NCBI GenBank assembly: GCA_902806595.1
Contig: CADCXC010000009.1
Coordinates: forward strand, 1,612,001 to 1,676,000
DNA: 64,000 bases
Origin: Pyrenopolyporus hunteri
Taxonomy: Eukaryota > Ascomycota > Sordariomycetes > Xylariales > Hypoxylaceae
Direction: 5' to 3'
Shown here: positions 14,216-25,013 of the stretch, piece after piece
How positions within the stretch are numbered: the first letter of the stretch is position 1
How the letters are laid out: each line of letters begins with the position of its first letter
Program-made: the position numbers and the translations under genes
The notes under the pieces: generated by a model
Database searches by the model: none
What the model saw: only the letters and a program-made list of their open reading frames with translations
Told to the model about the DNA's origin: nothing

Positions 14216-15654
14216 TTTTATATTATATTAAATTTTTTAAAAGTTTTAATATTAATTTAATTTAATAGTAACGACGTTAATTTTTTAATAAAGTTTTTTA
14301 ATAATTATATAATTATTAAAGATAATAAATTCGAATTATTTCGATTTATTCGAATTAATTAAATTATCGTTAATTTTAAAAATAAATTTTTAAACGATAT
14401 TAAAAAAATAATTAATAAAAAAGTTATTAATTAAAATTAAATATATAATATATTTATTTTTTTTTAAGTTTCGATTATAACGACGTATTAAAAGTTTTAA
14501 ATTTAAATATTTTTAAGATTATAACGATACGGTAAAAACGAGTTTTACGTATAATAAAAGTAGTTAATATACATTTATAAAAATAATAATTATTTACGAA
14601 AAATACAATTATATATATAAATAAAAAGTACGATATTTATAAAATTAATAAAAATAAATATAAATAAAATAAAGTTATAATAAAGTTTATTTAAGTTATT
14701 TTTAAAAAATAAATTATATTTAATCGATAAATTAATGTATTAAATTAATATTATTAACTTAAATTTAAATTAAATTTTTATTTTAATGTTTAAATTTTAA
14801 ATATTTATAAATATTATAAATCGTAAAATTTAATATAAATATAAATACGACGTTATATTATTATACATTTATTTAACTTTATTAAATTATCGATTATAAT
14901 ATATAAAACGACTTCGTTATTTATTTTTTTTATATAAAACCGTAATTAAAAAAAATTATATTTTAGTTTTTTTTTTTTTTTTAATAATATCGATATAATT
15001 TATTTTTAATTTTTAAATTTTTACTCGTATTAAATAAAACGGCGAAATTATTTTTAAATTTATTATCGATTAATTAATTTTATAAAATAAACGTATAATA
15101 TTATAATATTTATTTTATTAATAAATATATATAATTTATAATTTTATAATTTAATTTTTTATTACGTAAAATAATAAAATTAATTAATAAAGTTATATTT
15201 ATCATTATTATCGTTATAATAAATATTAAAATATAATATTAATATTAATATATATCGAATAATTTTAAAATTTTATATAAATTTAAATATATATATATAT
15301 TAATTATTAAAAGAAATTTTAATATATTCGAAATCGATTATTTTATATATTATCGTTAAGTTTTTAATTTTATCGTATAATAATAATAATTATAATTTAT
15401 TATTATTTTATATAATTAAATTACGATTAAAATCGCGGTTTCGTTTATTTTTTAAATATTAATTTTTTATAATATTTAATTTCGTGTAATTTTAATCGTT
15501 AATAAATATTATATTTATAAGTTTTAAAACGATTTTCGTTAAATAAACCGGTCGATTTAATTAACGTATTATTAATTTTTCGCTTTTTAATAATTATATT
15601 ATATTATAAAAAATAATCGATTATAAATAATTTACGAAAAAATTTTATAATAAT

Positions 15655-15790
15655 TTTATAATAGTCGTTATTAACGGTGTTAAAATAATTATTATCGACG
15701 ATTTTAAAATAATCGTTAATAATTAATTTAAAATCGTCGATAATAAATTTAAAACGGTTATTATTAATCGATTTAAAAGTAATTTCGATA
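15655..15790. repeat. Short tandem repeat, about 23 bp unit, about 5 copies
   Basis: Diverged units built around AATAATCG or AATCGTCGATAATAAATTTA follow one another. Mutated by the same process as the surroundings. Confidence 0.5.
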
Positions 15791-16544
15791 TATAAAAAAG
15801 TTATTTTTAATTATTTTAAATTAATTTAACGTTTTTACGTATTTAACGTTTTAATATTTTATATAAACGTATTATATTATTTATTAAATAAAATAATTTT
15901 TATAATCGATATAATTAAATTTTATTTTTTAATCGACGTTAATTTAATATAACTTTAATTATTATAAAAAATAATTAACTTTTTAATATTAATCGTCGTT
16001 AATTAAACGTTATTAAATTATAACGAATTATTTATAATAATTTTAAATTAATTTTTTACTCGTATTATTAATTTCTTTTAATCGTATTTTTTTTTTATTA
16101 ATTTAAATTTTCGTTCGTTTATTTTTTAACGAAATAATTATTTAATAAAAAAAGTAATTTATTAAAAATGGAATTTTTTTTTTATAAAATTAATAAAATT
16201 AAATATTCGATAAATTATTATAAAAACGATAAACGAAATATTTTTCGATATTAACGTTAATAATAGTTTTAATATTAAAGAAAAAAAAAATAAAATAATA
16301 CGGTTATATTTATCGTTATATTTTATTATTAAAACGAAATTATATCGTAAAATATTTTTTTATTTTATAATAAAAAAGTAAAATTATTCGATAAAAGTTA
16401 ATTTTCGGTTTTTATAAAAAAAATTAATAACGTTTTCGACGAGTTAACGATATAATATTTAAATCGAAGTGGTTTTTTCGACCGTTTTAATTATTTTATC
16501 GTAATTTACGTTAATTATAATAAAAAAATATAGTTATAAAATGT

Positions 16545-16830
16545 ATAAATAAAAGATTTTTTTTTAAACGAGTCGTTATTTCGGTCGTTATTTTAAAAAA
16601 TAAAATTATTAAATATATAAATAAAGGATTTTTTTTTAAATAAATTAACGTTTTAATCGTTATTTTATAAAATAAAATTATATAACGTATAAAAAAGCGG
16701 TTTTTTTTTAAAATAAGTTATCGTTTTAATTATTATTTCGAAAAATAAAATTATAAAACGTACGAACGAAAAGTTTTTTTCAAAACGAATTATCGTTTTA
16801 ATTTTTATTATAAAATGTTATTTTTTTCGT
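16545..16830. repeat. Tandem repeat, 72 bp unit, four copies
   Basis: Units start near 16,545, 16,617, 16,689 and 16,762. Each has a T run after AAAAGG/GCGG, then CGTTTTAATCGTTATTTT-like sequence, then AAAATAAAATTATAAAACGT-like sequence. A partial fifth copy precedes the first at about 16,473. Copies differ mainly by C/T and G/A changes. Confidence 0.78.
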
Positions 16831-18672
16831 TAATTAAAAAAAATTAAAAGGTTTTTTATATAAATTTATTAAAGGTTTTTATAAAAGGGAGTTAATTTAT
16901 TTACGATATATAAATATAAAAGTTTAATACGTATTAAAATATTAATAGTTTTTTTTTATTTATTTTTAAAATATATCGTTTTTCGTAAATATATATTTTA
17001 TAATTAATTATTTATAATTTTTTAATTAAAATATTTAAAGGGGTTAAATACGTTTTATTAACGTTAATTTAAAGATATAATCGTAAAACGATATAAAAAT
17101 TATATTTTAATAAATAATTTATTAATTATTTTAAAATCGATTATAAAATCGTTATAATTATATTTTTAATGTAAAATTCGATTTTATATCGAATATTCGA
17201 ATTTAAATATATTTTAAATTAAAAATATTAAATTATATTTAAATTTAAAATTACAAAAAACGAAGTTAAATTTTAATTATAAATATTTATAACGTTTTTT
17301 TTTAAATTTAACTTAAATATTTTTTTTTTAAATTTTCGTTATTAATATAATATTAATAAGAAATTTATTCGATGTTTAATTATATAATATTAAGATTTAG
17401 TTTATATTTTAAAAAATTTATACGATTTTTTTCGATATTTAATTATTTAATACTTTTATATTTTATTTTTACGTTTATATATTCGTTATTAATGTTATTT
17501 AAAATATCGTTTCGTATTATATTTATTTTTTTTTTTTATTAATTCGAACGAAATAAAATTAAAAAAAAACGGCTTCGATTTATAATCGATATATTTACTA
17601 TCGGTAAAATAAATAAAAGAAATAAATATAAATAAATTTTATAATACGACGGGGTTATAATAAATAACGAATAAGTTAATAAAAATTATATTTAATAAAT
17701 TTATATTTTCCGTAAATTATTTTATACGTATATATATTTTTTTTTATATCGATATACGATATTAATAACGACGAAATAATAAAATAAACGGTAATAAAAG
17801 TAATAATTACGTTAATTATTATTAAATAAAAAATAAAAATTTTTATATAAAATAACGATTATTTAAATATACGCTTTCGATAAAATATAAATAAAATCTT
17901 TCGAATATTATAAATAAATTATTATAAAAATAATAAATAAATATTTTTATTACATTTATTAAATTAATTAAAAAAAGATAAGTTAAAAAATAAAATAAAT
18001 GCGAATTAAATTATATTTAAAAAAAAATAGAAGTACGTTTAAATATATTAAAAGTAAATTAATATTTATTTCGTAAAAACGTTAATTATTAAAGTTTTTA
18101 TTTTTTAAACATTTATATTAATATAATACGTTCGTTATAAAATAAAATCGATAAAAAATTTTACATTATTTAAAACGGTTTAATTTAAATAAATTAATTT
18201 TATTATATATTATTTATATATATATAAATTTTAATTTTTAATGTTTTTTTAAAGTTTAACGTTAAAAAATTTTTATTATTTAAAGCGATTTATAAAATAT
18301 TTAGATATAATATTCGAAAATATAAATCGTTTATTATAATTAATTAAAGTTTTAAAAGGAATTATAATAAATTTATTATATATATTTTTATCGATTAATA
18401 TTTTATAATTATTTAATGCGTTTTTATTTAATGAAATTTCGTTATAAATTTACGGTAATTCGTTTATTTCGAAAAAGTCGTATTATTATATAATATAACG
18501 CGTTAAAGTTAAAATTAATTAATTATTAATAAATTAATATAAATTATTATTAATAAATAAATTTAATTAAATATCGATTTAATTAATGCGATTTATTTAA
18601 TTATAATTAATATATAAAATTAAAAATTATTTTACGAAACGTAAATTTAATATAATATTATTAATTTATTAT

Positions 18673-18732
18673 GAGCATTGATATTCGTACTACCTGTTTT
18701 TGATATCGGGCCTTATCCGTACTACCAATACA
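18673..18732 (+). repeat. Terminal inverted repeat, left
   Basis: 60 bp, identical to the reverse complement of 19,402-19,461. Homology stops abruptly after the ACCAATACA motif. Confidence 0.93.
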
Positions 18733-19401
18733 TTGAAATACCTGCCGTATCTAACAGCTCCACATACAAATCTACGTACAATCGCGTTAATACATAAAGT
18801 ACACCTTATGCACTTTTTCAATCGATTCAATTCCCACCATACATCCTACCATTCATCCCATTATATCCCACCTATTCTAAGGATGCAAAATATAAAAAAT
18901 AGATCGCCAGTTTCGCCTCAATCAGACCTTTCTAATGGTATAGGTTTCATATCGATGCATGCCCTATTTCAAAAGCTATTCAAATATATATCGGTATTCA
19001 AAGGTGTAAGTGGTGGCCCGGGGTAGTCATATGATCCCCTTTTACGGTCGCATACCCCTCCAGCACCTTTTGACACCTTTTGACACCTTTGAATATCCAT
19101 ATGGAATTGACTTTATATTCAAATAACTTTTGAAATAGTGCATGCACCGATATGAAACCTATACCATTAGAACGGTCTAATTGAGGCGAAACTGGCGATC
19201 TATTTTTTATATTTTGCATCCTTAGAATGGGTGGGATATAATGGGATATATGATGGGATAGAAGGGAGTAATTGGTAATTTAATATATACAAGAAATTCA
19301 ATTGAAAAGCGTACCCGTCCTCGAAAAGACTATCTGGTTTGCTGCATTTTTATATGGGAATCCGTTAGTGGGGCCGAGTGAGGGATAGGAGATGTACTTT
19401 T

Positions 19402-19461
19402 TGTATTGGTAGTACGGATAAGGCCCGATATCAAAAACAGGTAGTACGAATATCAATGCTC
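19402..19461 (-). repeat. Terminal inverted repeat, right
   Basis: 60 bp, reverse complement of 18,673-18,732 with no mismatch. The absence of C-to-T change in either copy shows that neither has been through the mutational process that altered the flanks. Confidence 0.93.
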
Positions 19462-22400
19462 TTTATTATAATATATTTACTCGTATATACTCGAAAAATA
19501 TAAAAATAATTTTTTATTATAAAATTAATATTTTATTTTTTTATTATACGAGGAAATTTTACTTCGTTTATTATTATTAAAGATTTTTTTTTAACGTTTC
19601 GTTTAACGTTTTAATTAACGTTTTTTTCGATAATTATTTAATAACGTTTTTTCGAATTATAAATATTTATTTATTTATTTATAATAATATAAGTTTTCGA
19701 TTATAATCGAAGAAATAATTAAAAGTTATAATTTTTAATAAATATTCGAGATAATTTATTAAAACGTTTTATTTTTAATCGACGATTTTTATTAATTAAA
19801 ATATTATAAAACGGGTTTTTTTATTAACGAACGACCGGTAAAAATATTTTACGTATATTTTATTATTTTTTAAATATATAATAAATATATCGTATATAGT
19901 TATAAAAAAATTACGTATAAAAACGATAAAATAATAAAAAATAATAATTATTTTTTTTAAGTTTCGAAAAAAAAACGAAATTAATTAATCTAATCGAATT
20001 ATTCGATTTATAAATTAATATTTTAAAAAAAGTAAATTAAAATATTAATATTAAATAAAAACTTTATAAAAAATTATTTAACGTAATTTAAAAATTAATC
20101 GAAACGATTTAAATAAATTTCGAAATTATTTTCGTTAATTTATTATAATAAATGTTTCGTATATTTTATAAATGTATTTATTTTTTTTTATAATTAACGG
20201 ATTTTATTAATAAAATATTAAAGTTATAATGTTAAAATTATCGAATTATAAATTAATTTAATTATAATTAATTACGTGCGTTTAATCGTTTTTTTTTTTT
20301 TTTTAAATTTATTTAAAATTATTTCTTTTTTAAAGTTTATATCGACGGTGTCGAATATAGAAAATTTCGATGAAAAAAAATAATAAAAAATAAATGATAA
20401 TATAATCGAACGGTCGTTATTTATAATTATAAATAAATAAATACGATTTAAAAATTAAATATATATTTTATATATATATAAAAAAAATTATAAAAAATTA
20501 ATTTTTAATTTATAAATTAATTAAAAATAATTTTAATAAATTTAATTATTATATTACGAAATTTAATAAATTTAAAATTTCGTAAAAAATTAATTAATTA
20601 ATAATATTTAAAAAATAAAATTTTTTAATATAATATTATTTAACGATTACGAAATAAATATAACGTCGAAACAAATTTACGATTTTTATAACGTTATTTA
20701 AAAATATAAGGTTTTTATAAAAATAAATATAATATCGATATTATTTAAAACGAAATTTATTAATTTTTTTAAATTAAATTATTTTATAATTTAATTATCG
20801 AATATTTAAAAATAAAACGATTTAAAGTTAAATTAATTTATCGAATTTTAAAATATAAGTTAAAAAAATAAAAAATAATTTAACACGAATTAATTTTTTA
20901 TATTTTCGAATTCGTAAATTTTATACGATATTTATTTTATTTTACGAAATTTTAAAATATCGAAATTTTAAATTAATTATAATATTTATAAGGGATAAAA
21001 TTAACGCGAGTTTTTTTTTATTTAAATTCGAATAAAAAATAATATAAAAAAACGGATAAATAATTTAAATAAACGATATAATATAACGATTTAATTAAAA
21101 GAATTTTTTAATAAATATATGTAAATTTTAAATGTTTTTAAATATATAAAACGAAATTTATTATAAAAGCGCGTTAAAAAAATTTTATAAATTTTTATAT
21201 TACGAAAAATAATATAAAATGTATATCGTTTATATTATTTTTAAATTATACGATAACGCGTTAAATTTAAATTATAAAACGCGATAAAAAAAAACGTAAT
21301 TTAAAGTTTCGAAATTTAATTATATGTAGTATATAAACGGTTATTATAAATTACGTTTTATTAAATTTAAAATTTACGTAATTATTAATATATATTTTCG
21401 AAAGATTTTATAATATAACGTTAATAAATTAAATTACTTTTTTATAAACGTATTATATTAATTTTTTTAAACGGTTATTAAATTAAAATTTCGATTATAA
21501 TTTATTAAAACGAATTATAAAATAAAAATATTTTTTTTAATTTAAATATAATATTAATTTACGATATATATAAAACTATCGATTATTATCGTAAATTTTA
21601 ACGATATAAAAATTTAATAAATATAAAGAAATCGTTTTTTAAATTCGTATAAATACGATATTAATAAAATTAATAATAAAATCGAATAATAATAATTATA
21701 ATTATTTTTAATTATTATTATACGTTAAATTATAAATATTTATTATCGAAAAATTATTAAACGTTAATTAATAATATTAAAGTTTTTTTTAAGGGTTAAA
21801 AAATTTAAGTAATTTTAATAAAAATAAAGTTTTCGATTAAATAATAATGTATTTTTTTTTATAAAAATATAATACGGTAAAAAATCGTCGATTTCGTTAT
21901 AAAATAAAATTAATATCGAATTAAATTTTAATTATAATATAAAAATATTATAATTAATTATATTAATTCGATATAATTAAATATATTTAATTTTTCGAAT
22001 TTTATAATAAAAAATTATAAATAAAATTTAATATATAATTTCGAGTTATAACGGTTAATTTATACGTTAAAAAAACCGTTAATTTATTACGATTTCGATA
22101 ATTTTTTTATATTAAAAATATAAATTATTTATAATAAATAATTAATAAAACATTCGTTAAAAATATGAAATCTTACGTAATTATACGAAAAAAAATATAT
22201 TTTACTTAAAAATTATTTAAAAAATTATTAAAATATAAATAAAAAGTCGAAATTAACATTTAATGAAATATTTCGTAATAATATAAAATGATATTATAAT
22301 TATATATAAAAAGTTAAAAAAAAATGAAAATTATTAAACGAAACGTTACGTTTTAAAAAAATTTATATATAAATTAATTCGATATAAATATTTATATTAT

Positions 22401-22569
22401 TTAACGTTTTTTTATTTTTTTAATTAAATATTTACCGTTAAATTTAAATTTAAATAATGTTTTTTTATATTTATTATAAATACTTTTTTATTATTTATAA
22501 TATTTAAAATTTAATGATTTTAAATATAAATTATATAATTTTTATAATAAAATAATTTATAATTATTAA

Positions 22570-23310
22570 TTTAAAAAATTATTTTTTTATTAAAAAAATA
22601 TTAAAATATAATAATCGAAAATATTATATTTAAAATAATATATATAATTTATAATTATATAATTTTATATTAAAAAATTTATTATAATAATAATAATAAT
22701 AAATATATTTTTATTAAATATTTCGTTATTTTACGTAACGAAAATTTAAAATATATATTTTAAAAATATATATAAATAACGATTAATACGAAATTAATTA
22801 TTTTATAATTTTTATAAATAAAATAAATTAATTAATATACTTTTTATAACCTTTTTATTATACGATTATATAATATTTTTTTTCGGTTTATTTATTAACG
22901 ATTTTTTATCGTTTAATATAATTATAAATTTATAATATTATATTATAATAATAAATTATTATTATAATATTTAAATAAATATATAATTTTAATTTCGAAT
23001 CGTTAAATATTATATAAAAATAAATATAATAAATAAATTTATAATTATTTTTTTATAAAATTATTTTTTTAAAAAAATATTAAAATATAATAATCGAAGG
23101 TATTATATTTAAAATAATATATATAATTATAAATTTATAATATTATATATAATAATAAATTATTATTATTATAATAATATAATTTTATATTAACGTATTT
23201 ATTATAATAATAATAATAATAAATATATTTTTATTATATATTTTATTATTTTATATAATAAATAATTAAAATATAAATTTTAAATAAAAATATATTTATA
23301 ATTAATATAA
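22570..23310. repeat. Direct duplication about 480 bp apart, with an inverted relative at 24,000-24,200
   Basis: The motif AATATAATAATCGA and the roughly 190 bp after it occur at 22,605 and again at 23,084 (offset 479). Both copies continue into a run of TAATAATAATAATAAATATA. A third copy in reverse complement lies at about 24,000-24,200. All are heavily mutated; the origin is unknown. Confidence 0.55.
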
Positions 23311-23509
23311 AGTTAATTTAATTATATTTTTTATATTTATAAAATTTAATTAATTTATTTTTTTCGTTATTTTTTATTATATAATTATATAACGTTTATT
23401 TAATCATTAATTAATAATTTTTTATTAATTTAATAATTATAATAATAAATTTAAAAATTAATTTAAATGTTATATTATTTTTTTAATTAAAAGATTTTAA
23501 TACGACGCG

Positions 23510-23700
23510 TAATATTAAAAATTAAAAATTAAATTTTATTAATATTATAAAAAAAAAAAAAAAATTAAATCGCGATTTAAAAAACCACGGTTTTATATTT
23601 AAACTTTAACGACGTATTCGATTAAAGTTTCGATGTCGATTATTTAATAAGGTTAAATTTATCGTATCGAATCGTAATAAATTTTTAATACGAATTTTAT
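23510..23700. repeat. Left end of the RIP-mutated inverted-repeat family
   Basis: It matches the reverse complement of 690-775 over about 70 bp and the left end of the 24,478 element over more than 100 bp. It may pair with the right end at 24,715-24,835, which would make a longer element enclosing the other copy, or be a solo end. Confidence 0.5.
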
Positions 23701-24477
23701 AAATATCGATTATTTTATACGTTAAATATTAATATATAAATTATTAAAAAATATAATAAATAAACATTAATTATATATATTAAATAATTTATTTTATTAA
23801 ATATATAAAAAAATATATTAAATTTAATAGTTAAAAAATTACTTTTAAATATAATTTATAATAATTTATTAAATAAATAAAAAATTATCGATATATAATC
23901 GTAAAAATATTATATAATTATACGATAAAAAAGTTACGAAAAAATATATTAATTAATTTATATTTATATAAAAGTTTTAAAATAATTAATTTTATATTAA
24001 TCGATATTTATATATATTTTAAAAATATATATTTTAAGTTTTCGTTATATAAAACGACGAAATATTTAATGAAAATATATTTATTATTATTATCGTTATA
24101 ATAAATTTATAATTATATATATTATTTTAGATATAATATTTTCGATTATTATATTTTAATATTTTTTTAAACAAATAATTACGTAAAAAATAATTATAAA
24201 TTTATTTATTATATTTTTTTTTATTATATTTAATAAATTAAATTATTTAATAAATATATAATTAATATTTATTTATTGTATTTTTTAATAAAATGTTTTA
24301 ATTATATATATTATTTATTATTATATTTATTTAAAAATAAATTTTTAATTATTAAATTTAATATAAATTTATAACGTTTTTTTATTTAATTATTTATTAT
24401 ATTTTTTAAATATATTAATTAAATAATTATTTTATATATTATAATTAATAATATTAAATTTTAATATAATATATAAT

Positions 24478-24835
24478 ATTAAAAATTAAAATACGATTTT
24501 ATTAATATTATAAAAAAAAAAAAAATTAAAACGCCGTTAAAAAATCCGCGGTTTTATATATATATTTTAACGGTAAAATCGATAATTTAATAAAATTAAA
24601 TTATTATATCGAATAATAATAAATTTATTAATTATAATTTTTATTATAATAAATAATAATTATTATATACCGTAAATTTATAATTATTATTATAATTTAA
24701 TATAATAATTTAACTTTATTAAATAATTATAATTTCGACGTTAATAAATTTATATAAAAATATAATTTAAAAAACTATATTTTAATTTTTTTTTTATTAT
24801 TTATAATATTAATATAATTTAATTTTAATTAATAA
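24478..24835. mobile_element. Small inverted-repeat element, MITE-like, RIP-mutated
   Basis: About 355 bp with imperfect inverted ends: 24,478-24,620 against the reverse complement of 24,715-24,835. The ends share the A run, the CCGCGGTTTTATATA core and the AATTTAATAAAATTAAATTA block with the element at 9,108. This is the last repeat before the euchromatin border. Confidence 0.58.
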
Positions 24836-24890
24836 AATTATTTCGTGTCGATTATAAAAGAATAGATAATATTTTATAGTTTTTAAAATA

Positions 24891-24898
24891 TCACGTGA
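24891..24898. promoter_or_regulatory. TCACGTGA palindrome at the heterochromatin edge
   Basis: A perfect 8 bp palindrome containing the CACGTG E-box core recognised by bHLH factors such as Cbf1. It sits within 30 bp of the point where base composition switches from hypermutated to normal, and about 120 bp beyond the 3' end of the monooxygenase. Function is inferred from motif and position only. Confidence 0.3.
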
Positions 24899-25013
24899 CT
24901 ATATCTAAAAAGTGGGTCTGACATCTGGAAATTCTTTGAATTGGCGGTTTGGCGGAAAAATTGCTTATGGTCCGGCGTGCGAGTGTCTTCTAGAGCTAAG
25001 TACCGCATTTCTT

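Larger units (their letters stand above)
11395..15010. mobile_element. Possible long member of the same inverted-repeat family
   Basis: The left end (about 11,395-11,520) resembles the left end of the 9,108 element, with an A run, ACGGTTTTATA and a later TTTAATAAAATTAAATTA block. The segment 14,870-15,010 looks like the matching right end in inverse orientation. If the two belong together the element is about 3.6 kb and contains the 23 bp minisatellite. They could equally be two solo ends; internal coding sequence cannot be recognised. Confidence 0.35.
1..18664. repeat. RIP-type hypermutated AT-rich heterochromatin block, left part
   Basis: This stretch has no credible coding sequence; stop codons fill all six frames. 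It is almost entirely A and T, and the remaining C and G are nearly all in CpG pairs: in 601-840 I counted 17 C, of which 16 are followed by G. The pattern is what C-to-T mutation of both strands at non-CpG sites would leave, as in repeat-induced point mutation of ascomycetes, with CpG spared. Recognisable inside are an LTR element, inverted-repeat elements and tandem repeats, listed separately. The rest looks like unrecognisable transposon debris. It may be pericentromeric or subtelomeric; the sequence alone does not decide. Confidence 0.92.
18673..19461. mobile_element. Fold-back MITE, hAT-like, free of RIP
   Basis: A 789 bp island of normal base composition inside hypermutated DNA. Its ends are perfect 60 bp inverted repeats, 18,673-18,732 and 19,402-19,461 (starting GAGCATTGATATTCGTACTA). 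It is flanked by an identical 8 bp sequence TTTATTAT at 18,665-18,672 and 19,462-19,469, the target-duplication length of hAT elements, though the flanks are AT-rich. Inside lies a second inverted repeat of about 155 bp per arm (about 18,850-19,008 against 19,070-19,258), so the strand could fold into a long hairpin with a short central loop. There is no transposase. The 108-codon + frame and 73-codon - frame inside both encode the same residue string because of the inverted repeat and are not genes. Confidence 0.88.
19470..24870. repeat. RIP-type hypermutated AT-rich block, right part
   Basis: Same character as 1-18,664: gene-free, almost only A and T, with the remaining C mostly in CpG. It includes a duplicated segment near 22,600-23,300, ends of the inverted-repeat family near 23,510 and at 24,478-24,835, and long stretches with no recognisable content. 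It ends sharply within about 30 bp near 24,870, 145 bp before the stop codon of the FAD monooxygenase. Confidence 0.92.

Noticed and set aside
18700..19219. Open frames of 108 (+) and 73 (-) codons in the island
   Set aside because: Both encode the same residue string because they lie on the two arms of the internal inverted repeat of the MITE; no transposase resemblance.
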